A DNA stretch of 57,040 nt from Chloroflexota bacterium. Lineage in GTDB: Bacteria; Chloroflexota; Anaerolineae; UBA4142. Position 1 is the first letter of the stretch; the number at the start of each line of letters is the position of its first letter. A program made the translations under genes and the position numbers. The stretch lies in contig JACQYF010000210.1 of the NCBI GenBank assembly GCA_016208315.1, positions 1 to 57,040 of the forward strand, given 5' to 3'. This document shows positions 22,129 through 30,233 of the stretch, piece by piece. Under the pieces are notes generated by a model. That model was not told where the DNA came from. It was given only the letters and a program-made list of their open reading frames with translations, and made no database searches.

Positions 22129-24518
22129 GACGATACTCCCTCGATTTCGAAATCCAGCACCGAGACGCCCTCATCGCGCAATGCTTGGAGCGGCTGCATC
22201 TTGTCTTCGGCGCGCACTTTAAGCACGATGGTGCCGCGTCCATTCGAATGGGCGCGCACGCCGTCTTGATTCAGCCGCGCCAGCGCTTTCGCGCGTTCGA
22301 TTTCGGTGATCCACAAGGTCATTTGTACGTGCGGCATAAACTGCACGCGCAGTTGTTCCGGCGTGAGCACTTGATCGAGCTGGCCGCCTTTGACGACGAG
22401 CACGCGGTCGGCGAGCGCTTCCACTTCTTCGATGCGGTGCGACGCGAAGAGAATAGTTTTGCCTTCGCGGTGCAGCGTCGCGAGCAGTTCGAGATACTCG
22501 CGCCGCGCTTGTGAATCCAGGTTGGCGGTCGGCTCGTCGAGCAGCAAGACGGGCGGATCGGCAAGGAGCGCGATGGCGAGCGCGAGCCGCTGTTTCAATC
22601 CGCCGGACAGCGCGGGCACCGGCTTACTCGCGTGATCGCTCAGCCCCACCCGCGCCAGGAGCGATGCCGCGCGCGCGGGGTCGGCTTTTTTCAGGCGCGC
22701 GTAGAAATCCAGGGTGGCCTGTACGCTCAAATCGTAAAACACCGCTTCTTGCGGCACGTAGCCGATGTTGCGCCGCGCGAGTTTGGGCGCGCGTTTGACG
22801 TCGCAATCTTGAATCTGAATGTCGCCCTGAAAGTCAATGAGGCCGAGAATCGCTTTGAGCAGCGTCGTTTTGCCCGCGCCGTTCGCGCCCCAGAACGCCA
22901 GCGCCTCCCCCGGCCGCGCCTCAAACGACACCGCGTCCAACGCTTTCACCTTGCCGTAACGTTTCGTGACGGCGTTGACGACGATTCTAGCGGATGTCAA
23001 GCGGAAAAGCGGATGTTCGGTCGCTTGTATCCGCTTATCCGTTTCGCCGAAGGCAATCCGTTGTATTCCGCGTTCATCCGCGTTCATCCGCGTCCTATTG
23101 TTCTTTTGCATGGCGATCACTCCAAATACTCCGCTCACGCCCAACAGCGCCAGCGCGGCGAGCGTCATCGCGCCGGGATTGCCCTGCCGGTTCGCGGCGA
23201 AGGCGGGCAGCGGCAGCGGCTGAATGCTCGGCGCGGGATCGCTGAACTTCACTTTGGGCCGCACGATAGGAAAGGCCGAGGACGCGAATTCGATGGCTTG
23301 CTGCGCCGGGCTGTAGATCAGCATCCGCAGCATTGGCTCGCGGTCGGTTAGCCCTTCAAAGAAATGTTCCGCACGGTACGGCACGTCGCCGCGACCATCG
23401 CCGTTGGCGTCAAAGCCGGCATAGTCGCTCCAATAGTTCCCCTCGAACTTGTTCGCCCCCAACGTGCCGCCGCCCTGCACCGCCACCTGCTCGACGTTTT
23501 CCCAAAAGGTGTTATTCTCAAATGTGTTGCCGCGCACCGCCGGCAGCATGATGACGCCGACGTCGTTAAAGGCGATCACGTTCTCGTGAACGCGCCCGTA
23601 CCCTTGCGGGTTGAACGGCATACCGTCCAGATAGAATGCCGCGCGATTGTCCACGAGAACGTTGTGCGCGACCTCGACATTGTCCACGTCCTTGAACCCC
23701 AGCGCGTACCCGCTTGGCCCGCGCTGACCGTGAATCAGATTCTCGCGCACTGCGATGTTGTTGGAATACATCGTGTAAATGCCGACCGAGTTGTCGAGGA
23801 TGCGGTTGCGCTCGATCTGCGCGCCGTCGCAGTACATCAGGTGAATGCCGTACCGCCCGCGTTCGACGATGTTATCACGTATGACGACGCCGGTCGAGTA
23901 CCAGATCACCAAGTCGCGCGAAGAGTAGACGTGATTGTTTTCAACCAGGGTGCGCGGGCTGTACCACAGGCGAATCGCATCGCCCTTGCGCGCGATGTCG
24001 AACTCGGGCTTGCTCGTAATCTCGTTGCCGCGCACGATGGCGTCGGATGCTTTGGCGACAAAGATGCCAAAGAGCACGTCGTTCAACCGGTTGTTCTCTG
24101 CCGTCACGTGCGGCGCGGAGATGACGATCCCGGAATGGTCTTGGTCCGGCTCAGTCCCGCTCCCGCGCAGTTCAAAGCCGCGCAGCACCGCGTTCGCCGC
24201 GTTCAACGTGACGACCGTGCCCATGCCCCCATTGTCAATCACGGGCCAATCCACGCCTTCGAGCGTAACGGCCTTTTCCACGACGACGGGTCCGCGGTAG
24301 TTGCCGCCGCGCACTTCAATGGTATCGCCGTCCCGCGCCTCGTCGAGCGCGGCTTGGATCGTGGTGTACGGCCCTTGCGGCGAGACGACAAGTCGCGTGT
24401 TCGCTTGCGCGGGTAGTGCGGTAGTTATCAGCCACAGAAACACACCGAAACACACAGAAATTAGTTTTTTCTTTCTGTGTGATTTTGTGTGATTCCGTGG
24501 CTGAATTTCCGGTTTCAT
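22119..24518 (-). CDS. nosDF: NosD-NosF fusion protein
   Basis: 799 residues in one frame. Residues 1-39 are a signal peptide; 40-445 are the NosD right-handed beta-helix (PYTTIQAALDEARDGDTIEV, GNYRGPVVVEKAVTLEGVDW, NNTFWENVEQVAVQGGG, NYWSDYAGFDANGDGRGDVP); 451-470 is a membrane helix (MTLAALALLGVSGVFGVIAM); about 474-510 is a linker encoded by a palindromic repeat (NRTRMNADERGIQRIAFG); and 512-799 is the NosF ATPase with Walker A GANGAGKTT, signature LSGGLKQRLALAIALL, Walker B LLLDEPTANLDS and H-loop FASHRIEEVE. These are normally two proteins. The topology is consistent: beta-helix outside, ATPase inside. The start ATG at 24518 overlaps the upstream stop (ATGA). A separate internal NosF start cannot be excluded; ATGs exist in the linker but without a Shine-Dalgarno. 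Confidence 0.9.
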   Translation of the reverse strand: MKPEIQPRNHTKSHRKKKLISVCFGVFLWLITTALPAQANTRLVVSPQGPYTTIQAALDEARDGDTIEVRGGNYRGPVVVEKAVTLEGVDWPVIDNGGMGTVVTLNAANAVLRGFELRGSGTEPDQDHSGIVISAPHVTAENNRLNDVLFGIFVAKASDAIVRGNEITSKPEFDIARKGDAIRLWYSPRTLVENNHVYSSRDLVIWYSTGVVIRDNIVERGRYGIHLMYCDGAQIERNRILDNSVGIYTMYSNNIAVRENLIHGQRGPSGYALGFKDVDNVEVAHNVLVDNRAAFYLDGMPFNPQGYGRVHENVIAFNDVGVIMLPAVRGNTFENNTFWENVEQVAVQGGGTLGANKFEGNYWSDYAGFDANGDGRGDVPYRAEHFFEGLTDREPMLRMLIYSPAQQAIEFASSAFPIVRPKVKFSDPAPSIQPLPLPAFAANRQGNPGAMTLAALALLGVSGVFGVIAMQKNNRTRMNADERGIQRIAFGETDKRIQATEHPLFRLTSARIVVNAVTKRYGKVKALDAVSFEARPGEALAFWGANGAGKTTLLKAILGLIDFQGDIQIQDCDVKRAPKLARRNIGYVPQEAVFYDLSVQATLDFYARLKKADPARAASLLARVGLSDHASKPVPALSGGLKQRLALAIALLADPPVLLLDEPTANLDSQARREYLELLATLHREGKTILFASHRIEEVEALADRVLVVKGGQLDQVLTPEQLRVQFMPHVQMTLWITEIERAKALARLNQDGVRAHSNGRGTIVLKVRAEDKMQPLQALRDEGVSVLDFEIEGVSSWN
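22990..23099. repeat. CGCGGAT/CGGAT palindromic repeat inside nosDF (linker)
   Basis: On the minus strand GGACGCGGATGAACGCGGAT units are followed by CGGATAAGCGGATACAAGCG and then the complementary ATCCGCTTTTCCGCTTGACA. Length keeps the NosD and NosF frames joined. It belongs to the same family as 2166-2256 and 34926-35013. Confidence 0.85.
24430..24502. repeat. CACAGAAACACACCG-type inverted repeat inside nosDF (signal peptide)
   Basis: 31-nt arms (24430-24460 and 24472-24502) match as complements at 26 positions by hand count, with an 11-nt loop. They code residues about 6-30 of NosDF. Confidence 0.9.
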
Positions 24519-25219
24519 GCGTGGGTCGCCTGGGCTTGCAACGTCTGCGATTGCGTTTGTCCCGCGCGCACGCGCTTGCGCGCGTCGGCCAGCGGCTTGT
24601 ACGCCGCGCGATGCGTCCACAAGCCGGCGAGCATCACGACGACCGCGGCGACGACGAGATAAAAGCCGATTTCGAAACTCGCCACTGTGCCGAACTGACC
24701 GACCTTGCCTTCGCCGAACAGCGGCGGCGTAAAGGGCTTGATCGCGCCGCCGAGCGCCGATTTCGGATCAATGCTGTGACCGTACTGGTAGAGGATGTAC
24801 CACAAGTCGGCGAGGAAGATGATGGGATAACCCAGCACGGGGAGCGCCAGCACCGCGGCCCATTGGTTGTGAACGAACACGCCGGCGAGCAACAGCAAAC
24901 CGAGAACCACAATCGCGGCCACTGAAATCGAGCGTTCCAACTGACCGCCCTTGTCCAGTTCCGGCATGCCGAGATAATGATTCAGTTCGTCAATCTCGCG
25001 CATATCGCCCTGCAAGCGGTTGACGTACACGCTGACGGTCAGCCCTTTCGGATACTGCGGCGCCTTGAGCGTCATGCTCCAATACGGCAGAAACATCGAG
25101 ATGGTGATCAGGAGCGCGGCGAGCATCAACAGCGCGTTCGGCCACAAGTAATCCGACAAGTGATGCGTACTGCCATCGGGCAGCAGGACCTTGACGTCAG
25201 AATCAAGTGAGAATTTCAT
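24515..25219 (-). CDS. NosB-like membrane protein
   Basis: 234 residues with four to five membrane segments (LWPNALLMLAALLITISMFL; VAAIVVLGLLLLAGVFVH; AAVLALPVLGYPIIFLADLW; GFYLVVAAVVVMLAGLW). An external segment has LKAPQYPKGLTVSVYVN and EIDELNHYLGMPEL, which I associate with the membrane protein placed after nosZ in clade II clusters (called NosB in Wolinella). Position directly after nosZ and before nosD fits. Its biochemical role is not known. GGAG lies 7 nt before the ATG at 25219. Confidence 0.65.
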   Translation of the reverse strand: MKFSLDSDVKVLLPDGSTHHLSDYLWPNALLMLAALLITISMFLPYWSMTLKAPQYPKGLTVSVYVNRLQGDMREIDELNHYLGMPELDKGGQLERSISVAAIVVLGLLLLAGVFVHNQWAAVLALPVLGYPIIFLADLWYILYQYGHSIDPKSALGGAIKPFTPPLFGEGKVGQFGTVASFEIGFYLVVAAVVVMLAGLWTHRAAYKPLADARKRVRAGQTQSQTLQAQATHA

Positions 25220-25236
25220 ACGAATCTCCGTTCTGC

Positions 25237-25320
25237 GTATGGGAGTGTGTAGGGGCGGGGTCATCCCGCCCAGTCCAGGGCGGGATGACCCCGCCCCTAC
25301 ATACCCCCACACTCCCATAC
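25237..25320. repeat. Long near-perfect inverted repeat between nosZ and nosB
   Basis: GTATGGGAGTGTGTAGGGGC and following bases pair with the complementary stretch ending at 25320, giving a stem of roughly 35-38 bp. The core TGTAGGGGCGGGGTCA recurs inside crtB (29333-29356). In the nos mRNA it would form a very stable hairpin between two genes. Confidence 0.92.
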
Positions 25321-25324
25321 GCCA

Positions 25325-27313
25325 CTACGGTTCGACCAAAAAGTACCCCAGCATCTCCAGGTGCAGCGCAGAACAGAACTCGGTGCAAAAGTACGAGTAC
25401 GTGCCGGCCTGGTCCGCGACGAATTCGATGGTTTCGGTCTTGCCCGGTTCGATGCTCAGGTTGATGTTATAGCCGGAGAGCGCAAACCCGTGCGTCGCAT
25501 CGCGCGCGCGTTCCAGACTGGTCAAGTGCCAGATAACGTGATCGCCTTTCTTCACCTTGACCTGCTCGGGAACATAGTGCGAGCGAATCACCGTCATCCA
25601 GATTTCGACCGTGTTGCCGGTGCGGACGACCTTGGCGTCTTCTTGCTTGAGTGTCGCGTTCGGGTCCTTGCTCATCGTCTCGGCGTTCCAGCCGATTTCG
25701 GGATAGACCTCAAACGGCTTGAGCCGTTCGGCCTTGATGATCTGAGCATAGTGCGGCTCGGCCATGCCGACGGGCATGTCGTAGAGCACTTTCATTTGAT
25801 CGCCGCCCTTGCTGATGTCAACGAGTTGGAAATTTTGTGGCAGCAGCGGACCGATGTTCGCAAAGCGATCAATACTCCACTTGTTCAGCGCGACCACGTA
25901 TTGTCCGCCGGGCGTCGCGGTATCGCCTTCCAGCGCGGCGATGTGGCCGATGTTATATTGCACGGGCAACTTTTGCACGAGCGACCACGCCTTCTCCGGG
26001 TGCTTGTTGGCGTACGGTCCGCCGAGCGACCAGCGCGCGACCGCGGAATCGAGGAAGAGCGACGTGTACGCATAGCCCTTGTCGTCGAAGACGGTGTGCA
26101 GCGGGCCCAAGCCCAGTTCGACTTGCGCTTCCATCGCTTGGTTGAGCGGGATCACCGGAACACCGTACTGGTCCTTGCCCAACTCGCCGGCTTTGATCGC
26201 GGCCATGATCTTGTCGAACGAGTAAATTGTAACGTGCGGATCGAGTTTGCCGCCGACGACGATGAACTCGCCGCCGGGAGTGACGTCGGAGCCGTGCGGG
26301 CTTTTCGGCTCGGGGCTAAAGTAGAGCAGCCCTTCGGCGATCGCGGTCTTGAGTCGAATCACGGCCATGCCGTTGATCTTTTCGGCTTTGCCGGCCTGGA
26401 AAACCTCAGCAGCTTTTTTCCAGTTAAAGATGTGCAAATAATCAGTGTCATTCTTGGTCGTGCCCGCTTCGAACGGCGGCTGCCCCAGTTCGACGCCGCC
26501 CACGGCTAGCTCGCTGTTGAACGAGTTGCAAAAGAACCAACCGTCGCTCGGGCCCTTGCCCGCGTCGCACAAATCTTGCCAATACGGCGGCAATTCGATC
26601 TGGAACGATTGGCTCGGATCAACGCGACCCTTGAGGCGGTCGAATTTCCAGAGCGTGACCAAGCCGACGTATTTTTCCTTGTACTGATCGAGCGGCGCGT
26701 ATTGCCAGCCCAGCGGCGCGGCATACTGCGGCCCTTCGATCACGTACTCGGTGTTGGGCGTGACGAACGCGCCGCCGTGATCGTTGATCGCGTTCGGGTT
26801 CTTGATAATTTGCTTGGTCGAGAAATCGCGCAAATCAATGACGGCCAGGCGCGCGTTCGCCTTGTCGTTGATGAACGCGAATTGGCCGTCGTACGTGCCG
26901 TTGGTTTCGGAAATCGAAGGATGGTGCGTATCGCCCCAGAGGACCTCTTTGCCGTTGACCTTGCCGCCGGCGAGGATTGCGTCGCCCGAGCCGCCAAAGC
27001 CATAGCCCTGCCACGGTTCCGGGGTAAAGACGCCGATCACTTTCAAGATCCGCATCGAAGGCAGGCCGACGACGAGCACTTGGCCCGACTGCCCACCGGA
27101 CGCGATCATGATGTACGGATCGAGCTTGCCAGAGGGCGTGTACGTTTTCATCGCCGCGTAAACGTCGTCGGCGGTGAGGCCGCGCGCCTGCGCGACCGCG
27201 GCCGCATCGGCGGGCAAGCCGCTCGCGGCGGGCGTGGCTGGCCCCGCGCCGCCGCACGCGACGAGAACCAGCGCGGCGAGCAGCGCGAGCGCAACTAATG
27301 CGATTCGTTTCAT
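25325..27313 (-). CDS. nosZ: Nitrous oxide reductase, clade II, lipoprotein form
   Basis: 662 residues; reduces N2O to N2 outside the cytoplasmic membrane. The N-terminus is a lipoprotein signal (MKRIALVALALLAALVLVAC, lipobox LVAC), not a twin-arginine signal, as expected for clade II. The beta-propeller carries the CuZ histidines: WGDTHHPSISE (two), NDHGGAF, SPHGSD, GPLHTVFD, NIGHIAA and EPHYAQ, seven in all. The C-terminal cupredoxin has the CuA ligands in ATHGFALSG, CTEFCSALHLEMLG. GGAGG lies 5 nt upstream of the ATG at 27313. It heads nosZ-nosB-nosDF-nosY-nosL-cytochrome c. The predicted promoter is about 210 bp upstream. Confidence 0.97.
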   Translation of the reverse strand: MKRIALVALALLAALVLVACGGAGPATPAASGLPADAAAVAQARGLTADDVYAAMKTYTPSGKLDPYIMIASGGQSGQVLVVGLPSMRILKVIGVFTPEPWQGYGFGGSGDAILAGGKVNGKEVLWGDTHHPSISETNGTYDGQFAFINDKANARLAVIDLRDFSTKQIIKNPNAINDHGGAFVTPNTEYVIEGPQYAAPLGWQYAPLDQYKEKYVGLVTLWKFDRLKGRVDPSQSFQIELPPYWQDLCDAGKGPSDGWFFCNSFNSELAVGGVELGQPPFEAGTTKNDTDYLHIFNWKKAAEVFQAGKAEKINGMAVIRLKTAIAEGLLYFSPEPKSPHGSDVTPGGEFIVVGGKLDPHVTIYSFDKIMAAIKAGELGKDQYGVPVIPLNQAMEAQVELGLGPLHTVFDDKGYAYTSLFLDSAVARWSLGGPYANKHPEKAWSLVQKLPVQYNIGHIAALEGDTATPGGQYVVALNKWSIDRFANIGPLLPQNFQLVDISKGGDQMKVLYDMPVGMAEPHYAQIIKAERLKPFEVYPEIGWNAETMSKDPNATLKQEDAKVVRTGNTVEIWMTVIRSHYVPEQVKVKKGDHVIWHLTSLERARDATHGFALSGYNINLSIEPGKTETIEFVADQAGTYSYFCTEFCSALHLEMLGYFLVEP

Positions 27314-27347
27314 GGAAACCTCCTCAACGAGTTTGAACACAAACAAT

Positions 27348-27521
27348 TTAGCTTTTTGCAGAATCAGCCCGCGGCTGATCCTTCTCATTCTGGTCGCGAT
27401 CCAATTCCTCGGCAAAGACAACCTCGAGGGGTATGTCGGCAGGATCTTCGGGCGGAGACGGTGGCGGCGGTGCGCATGGCGCTATGGGTGTTTTTTTCTT
27501 GGCTTTCGTTCGCATTCCCAT
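27348..27521 (-). CDS. Small Pro-rich ORF in the nosZ leader (uncertain)
   Basis: 57 codons starting MGMRTKAKKKTPIAPCAPPP and ending RDQNEKDQPRADSAKS. No homology is recognised. Its first ATG coincides with the predicted transcription start of the nos operon, so it could be translated only from a leaderless message or from the ATG at 27515. It may simply be leader RNA. Confidence 0.28.
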   Translation of the reverse strand: MGMRTKAKKKTPIAPCAPPPPSPPEDPADIPLEVVFAEELDRDQNEKDQPRADSAKS

Positions 27522-27527
27522 GGCTGC

Positions 27528-27570
27528 ATTATCGCAGGAACTAGGTGGATTCGATAGGACAAAAGTCACA
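27528..27570 (-). promoter_or_regulatory. CRP/FNR class II-like promoter of the nos operon
   Basis: On the minus strand TGTGACTTTTGTCCTATCG (27549-27570 region) contains GTGAC-TTTT-GTCCT, an imperfect dyad like the TTGAC-N4-GTCAA sites of NnrR/DNR-type regulators. It is followed by GATAAT (27528-27533), with 32.5 bp between the centres, the geometry of a site at -41.5. The same 22-bp element and spacing occur at 29055-29097. Confidence 0.68.
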
Positions 27571-27573
27571 ACC

Positions 27574-27666
27574 TCACCCCCTACCCCCTCGGACCCCCTC
27601 CCCCCTCTCCTGGGCTTGAACTTCAGCCCAGGAGAGGGGGGCGGGGGCAGGGGGAGGGGGGTGAGG
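27574..27666. repeat. CCCCTCCCCCCTCTCCTGGGC inverted repeat
   Basis: CTCTCCTGGGCTTGAA and TTCAGCCCAGGAGAG arms, flanked by longer C-rich and G-rich complementary tracts, lie between the NnrS-like stop and the nos promoter. It could act as the terminator of the upstream unit. A related C-rich/G-rich frame encloses the repeat at 47735-47935. Confidence 0.85.
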
Positions 27667-28764
27667 TTAGCCCGAGCGAATGGCACGCGCGGTGGCGAAG
27701 AGGAAGAGGAGGACCGCGATGACGTTGAGCAAGCCGCCCCATTGCCGCGCGCTCAAATCGCCGCCCAGGTCGGCGACGACGCGCAGCGCGAGCGAAAGGT
27801 GCAGGAGGACCAAGTGCGCGTAAAACGTGGGCCGGTACGGCATCGCGCGACCGAGAACGGCGGGGAGAATGATCGGCGCGTGTCCAAAGATCATGGACAT
27901 GACAAAGCCGAGGAACACCGCGTGGAGAATTGCATCGCGCATCAAAGTGGACGTTACGTCCGGGCTGACGAGACGCAGCAGCCCGCTGACGGCGAGCCAG
28001 AAATATCCAGAGAGGAGACACACCGCGATAAAGCGCGTCAGCCCGCTTTGCCGCACCGTGCGCCGCGCGAGGTCGTAACGCGCAAGCCACAACGCCAGCG
28101 CGAGCAAACCCGCGCCCGCCACGCGCACGCCGAACGTCGTGCCTTCGTCGGGAAACGCAAGGCCCTCGACCGCGTCGATGACCGCGCCGGCGATCGAGAT
28201 CGCGACGGCGAGCAAGTAGACGCGTTCGCTGAGGCGCGACAGGCGCAGCAGGCGCGACAGTTCGAGCCGCTCGCCGACAATCGTCAAAACTAAAAAGCCG
28301 GTCCACCACAGCGCGACGCGGTAGACAGGCAGGCCCGCCAACCAGAGCAAATTACCGACGAACCACATGCCCGCGCCGAGCGCCATCGTGTACGTAAAGA
28401 GCGCGGGCTGAGCGCGGACGATTACTACGTAGATCGCAATCGTGCCGATACTGCCGAGCGTCGCGAGCGCCGCGCCGACGAGGGGAGAAACGCCCGTAAT
28501 GAGGACCAGCGCGCCGAGCGCGCTGCACACGGGCGCGGCATACGCCCAACGGACGCGCAGCGCCACGGCGCGTTCCATACTGATGAGCGTGCCGAGAAAG
28601 CCGGAAATGATGAGCGGACCGTGGATGCTGGTCAGCGCGGGGGCCAGGGGCGGAAACTGCCAGCCGAGGCGCAGCAGCCCGCCCCACATCGCCGCGAGCA
28701 GCGCAAACATTCCTAGCGCGAGAATTGGAAATCGCGCGCGTGTGTTCGTAAGCGGCGTATGCAT
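27667..28764 (-). CDS. NnrS-like multi-pass membrane protein
   Basis: 365 residues with about 12 hydrophobic segments. Conserved-looking His motifs are TSIHGPLIISGFLGTLISME near helix 2 and ILHAVFLGFVMSMIFGHAPI near helix 9, reminiscent of the haem/copper-binding NnrS family linked to nitric oxide metabolism. Assignment rests on these motifs, the segment count and the context: a DUF2249 gene ends 10 bp upstream and the unit shares its promoter element with the nos operon. GC-rich codon use matches the neighbours. Start ATG at 28764. Confidence 0.5.
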   Translation of the reverse strand: MHTPLTNTRARFPILALGMFALLAAMWGGLLRLGWQFPPLAPALTSIHGPLIISGFLGTLISMERAVALRVRWAYAAPVCSALGALVLITGVSPLVGAALATLGSIGTIAIYVVIVRAQPALFTYTMALGAGMWFVGNLLWLAGLPVYRVALWWTGFLVLTIVGERLELSRLLRLSRLSERVYLLAVAISIAGAVIDAVEGLAFPDEGTTFGVRVAGAGLLALALWLARYDLARRTVRQSGLTRFIAVCLLSGYFWLAVSGLLRLVSPDVTSTLMRDAILHAVFLGFVMSMIFGHAPIILPAVLGRAMPYRPTFYAHLVLLHLSLALRVVADLGGDLSARQWGGLLNVIAVLLFLFATARAIRSG

Positions 28765-28774
28765 CGCGCGCCGG

Positions 28775-29023
28775 CTAGACCTTGCCGATCTTGACGCGCC
28801 AGAGTTCGGGTCCTTGTTCGAGATAGTCCCACGTGAACTGGCCGTTGTGCTCGGCTTGGAATTGATAATAGAGGGGCTTGGGGTCGTGATCGTTGACCAG
28901 CGCAAACGCTTCGCCCGGCTGGAGCGCGGCGAAGGTTTCAAAGATGAGTGGATGGCGCTGGCGCGGTGGAATCGTGCAAACGTCGAGCGTGGTCTTGAGG
29001 GCCGTACTATTCTGATCGTTCAT
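28775..29023 (-). CDS. DUF2249 (TusA/SirA-like) protein
   Basis: 82 residues matching DUF2249: TLDVCTIPPRQRHPLIFETF, LQPGEAFALVNDHDPKPLYY and the end GPELWRVKIGKV. This small domain is common in denitrification and nitric-oxide-response gene clusters; its chemistry is not settled. The ATG at 29023 has GGAGG 6 nt upstream. The NnrS-like gene follows after 10 bp. Confidence 0.88.
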   Translation of the reverse strand: MNDQNSTALKTTLDVCTIPPRQRHPLIFETFAALQPGEAFALVNDHDPKPLYYQFQAEHNGQFTWDYLEQGPELWRVKIGKV

Positions 29024-29054
29024 GAGTTTCCTCCGGTTTGAATTGGTCGGAGGT

Positions 29055-29097
29055 ATTATCTCAAGAACGAAAGGAATCCGATAGGACAAAAGTCACA
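29055..29097 (-). promoter_or_regulatory. CRP/FNR class II-like promoter of the DUF2249/NnrS-like unit
   Basis: The element at 29076-29097 differs from 27549-27570 at one of 22 positions. GATAAT at 29055-29060 is again 32.5 bp from the dyad centre. The leader to the ATG at 29023 is about 25 nt. Confidence 0.68.
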
Positions 29098-29234
29098 CAG
29101 CACGTCGCACAAAGCGGTAACCGAATCTGCGTTCATCCGTAAATAGAGAGAAAAATCACTCGTACAACAAATGTAGTACATGCCCGCCCGCAACGCGGTC
29201 TCTTTTGATTACGCCGAGATGCGCGCTTTTAGCG

Positions 29235-29263
29235 ATGACGGCCATGCAAGGTTCTGCTATTCT
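29235..29263 (+). promoter_or_regulatory. Weak promoter candidate for crtB
   Basis: ATGACG (29235-29240) and TATTCT (29258-29263) with 17-bp spacing. Confidence 0.35.
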
Positions 29264-29280
29264 GATGGCGAAGGAGAGCC

Positions 29281-30219
29281 ATGATTTCAACCTACCCACA
29301 GACCTGGGAACGCGATTTGCTTTCGCTCGCCTGTAGGGGCGGGGTCACCCCGCCCCCCGCCACGCGAACGATCGCGGACACAAACTTGCTCGCGCGCGCG
29401 TATGCGCACTGCGAGGCCATTGCCGCAACGTACAGCCGGTCGTTTTATCTGGCGACCGGGCTGCTGCCCTCCGACAAGCGCCGCGCGATTCGCGCACTCT
29501 ATGCTTTCTGCCGCGTGACGGATAACATCGTGGATTGCCCGGACGGCGATGCCAAGCGCGCGCTGGCGCGGTGGCGTCGCAAGTCGCTCACGTCTGAGCC
29601 GACGCTGGATGATCCAGTTGCCGTCGCTTGGGGCGACACGCGGCGGCGCTACCGCATCCCGCCGCGCTACGCGGAGCAATTGATCGAGGGCGTGGCGCGT
29701 GATCTGCGCCAGAATCGCTATCGCACTTTTGAAGACATTGCGGCGTATGCTTACGGCGTTGCCTCGACGGTTGGGTTGATGAGCATGCACGTCATCGGTT
29801 TTTCGGGCGCGGAGGCGATTCCCTACGCGATCAAGCTGGGCGTCGCGCTGCAAATGACAAACATCCTGCGCGATGTCGCCGAAGATTGGCGGATGGGCCG
29901 CGTCTATCTGCCCACGGAAGAATTGGCTGCGTATGGACTAGACGAGAGCGACATCGCGGCGGGACGCGTGGACGAGCGCTGGCGCGCCTTTATGCGCTTT
30001 CAGATCGCGCGCAATCGCCGCTTGTACGCGGAAGCGTGGCGCGGCATTGCGATGCTCAACCCGGATGGGCGCTTCGCCGTCGCCGCCGCGGGCGAACTGT
30101 ATCGCGCGATTCTGGACGATATTGAATCGCACGATTACGACGTGTTCACACGCCGCGCGCACGTGAGCGCGGCGCGCAAGCTGGGCCGCTTGCCGGGCAT
30201 TTGGTGGCGCAACCGGTGA
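29281..30219 (+). CDS. crtB: Phytoene synthase
   Basis: 312 residues; joins two geranylgeranyl diphosphates to phytoene. The two Asp-rich motifs are present: DNIVDCPDGD (about residue 81) and NILRDVAEDWRMGRVYLP (about 193-210), plus YAYGVASTVGLMSMHVIGF. It could in principle be another squalene/phytoene synthase, but the following lycopene cyclase and crtI settle the role. The ATG at 29281 has AAGGAG 4 nt upstream. Residues 18-26 (CRGGVTPPP) are encoded by a fragment of the TAGGGGCGGGGTCA repeat, inserted ahead of the usual family start (LARAYAHCEAIAATYSRSFY). Confidence 0.92.
   Translation: MISTYPQTWERDLLSLACRGGVTPPPATRTIADTNLLARAYAHCEAIAATYSRSFYLATGLLPSDKRRAIRALYAFCRVTDNIVDCPDGDAKRALARWRRKSLTSEPTLDDPVAVAWGDTRRRYRIPPRYAEQLIEGVARDLRQNRYRTFEDIAAYAYGVASTVGLMSMHVIGFSGAEAIPYAIKLGVALQMTNILRDVAEDWRMGRVYLPTEELAAYGLDESDIAAGRVDERWRAFMRFQIARNRRLYAEAWRGIAMLNPDGRFAVAAAGELYRAILDDIESHDYDVFTRRAHVSAARKLGRLPGIWWRNR
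29333..29356. repeat. TGTAGGGGCGGGGTCA repeat fragment within crtB
   Basis: GTAGGGGCGGGGTCACCCCG matches the nosZ-nosB hairpin core (25249 onward) apart from one or two positions; a self-complementary half element inside an open frame. Confidence 0.8.
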
Positions 30220-30233
30220 TGGGCGCGCGTGGG

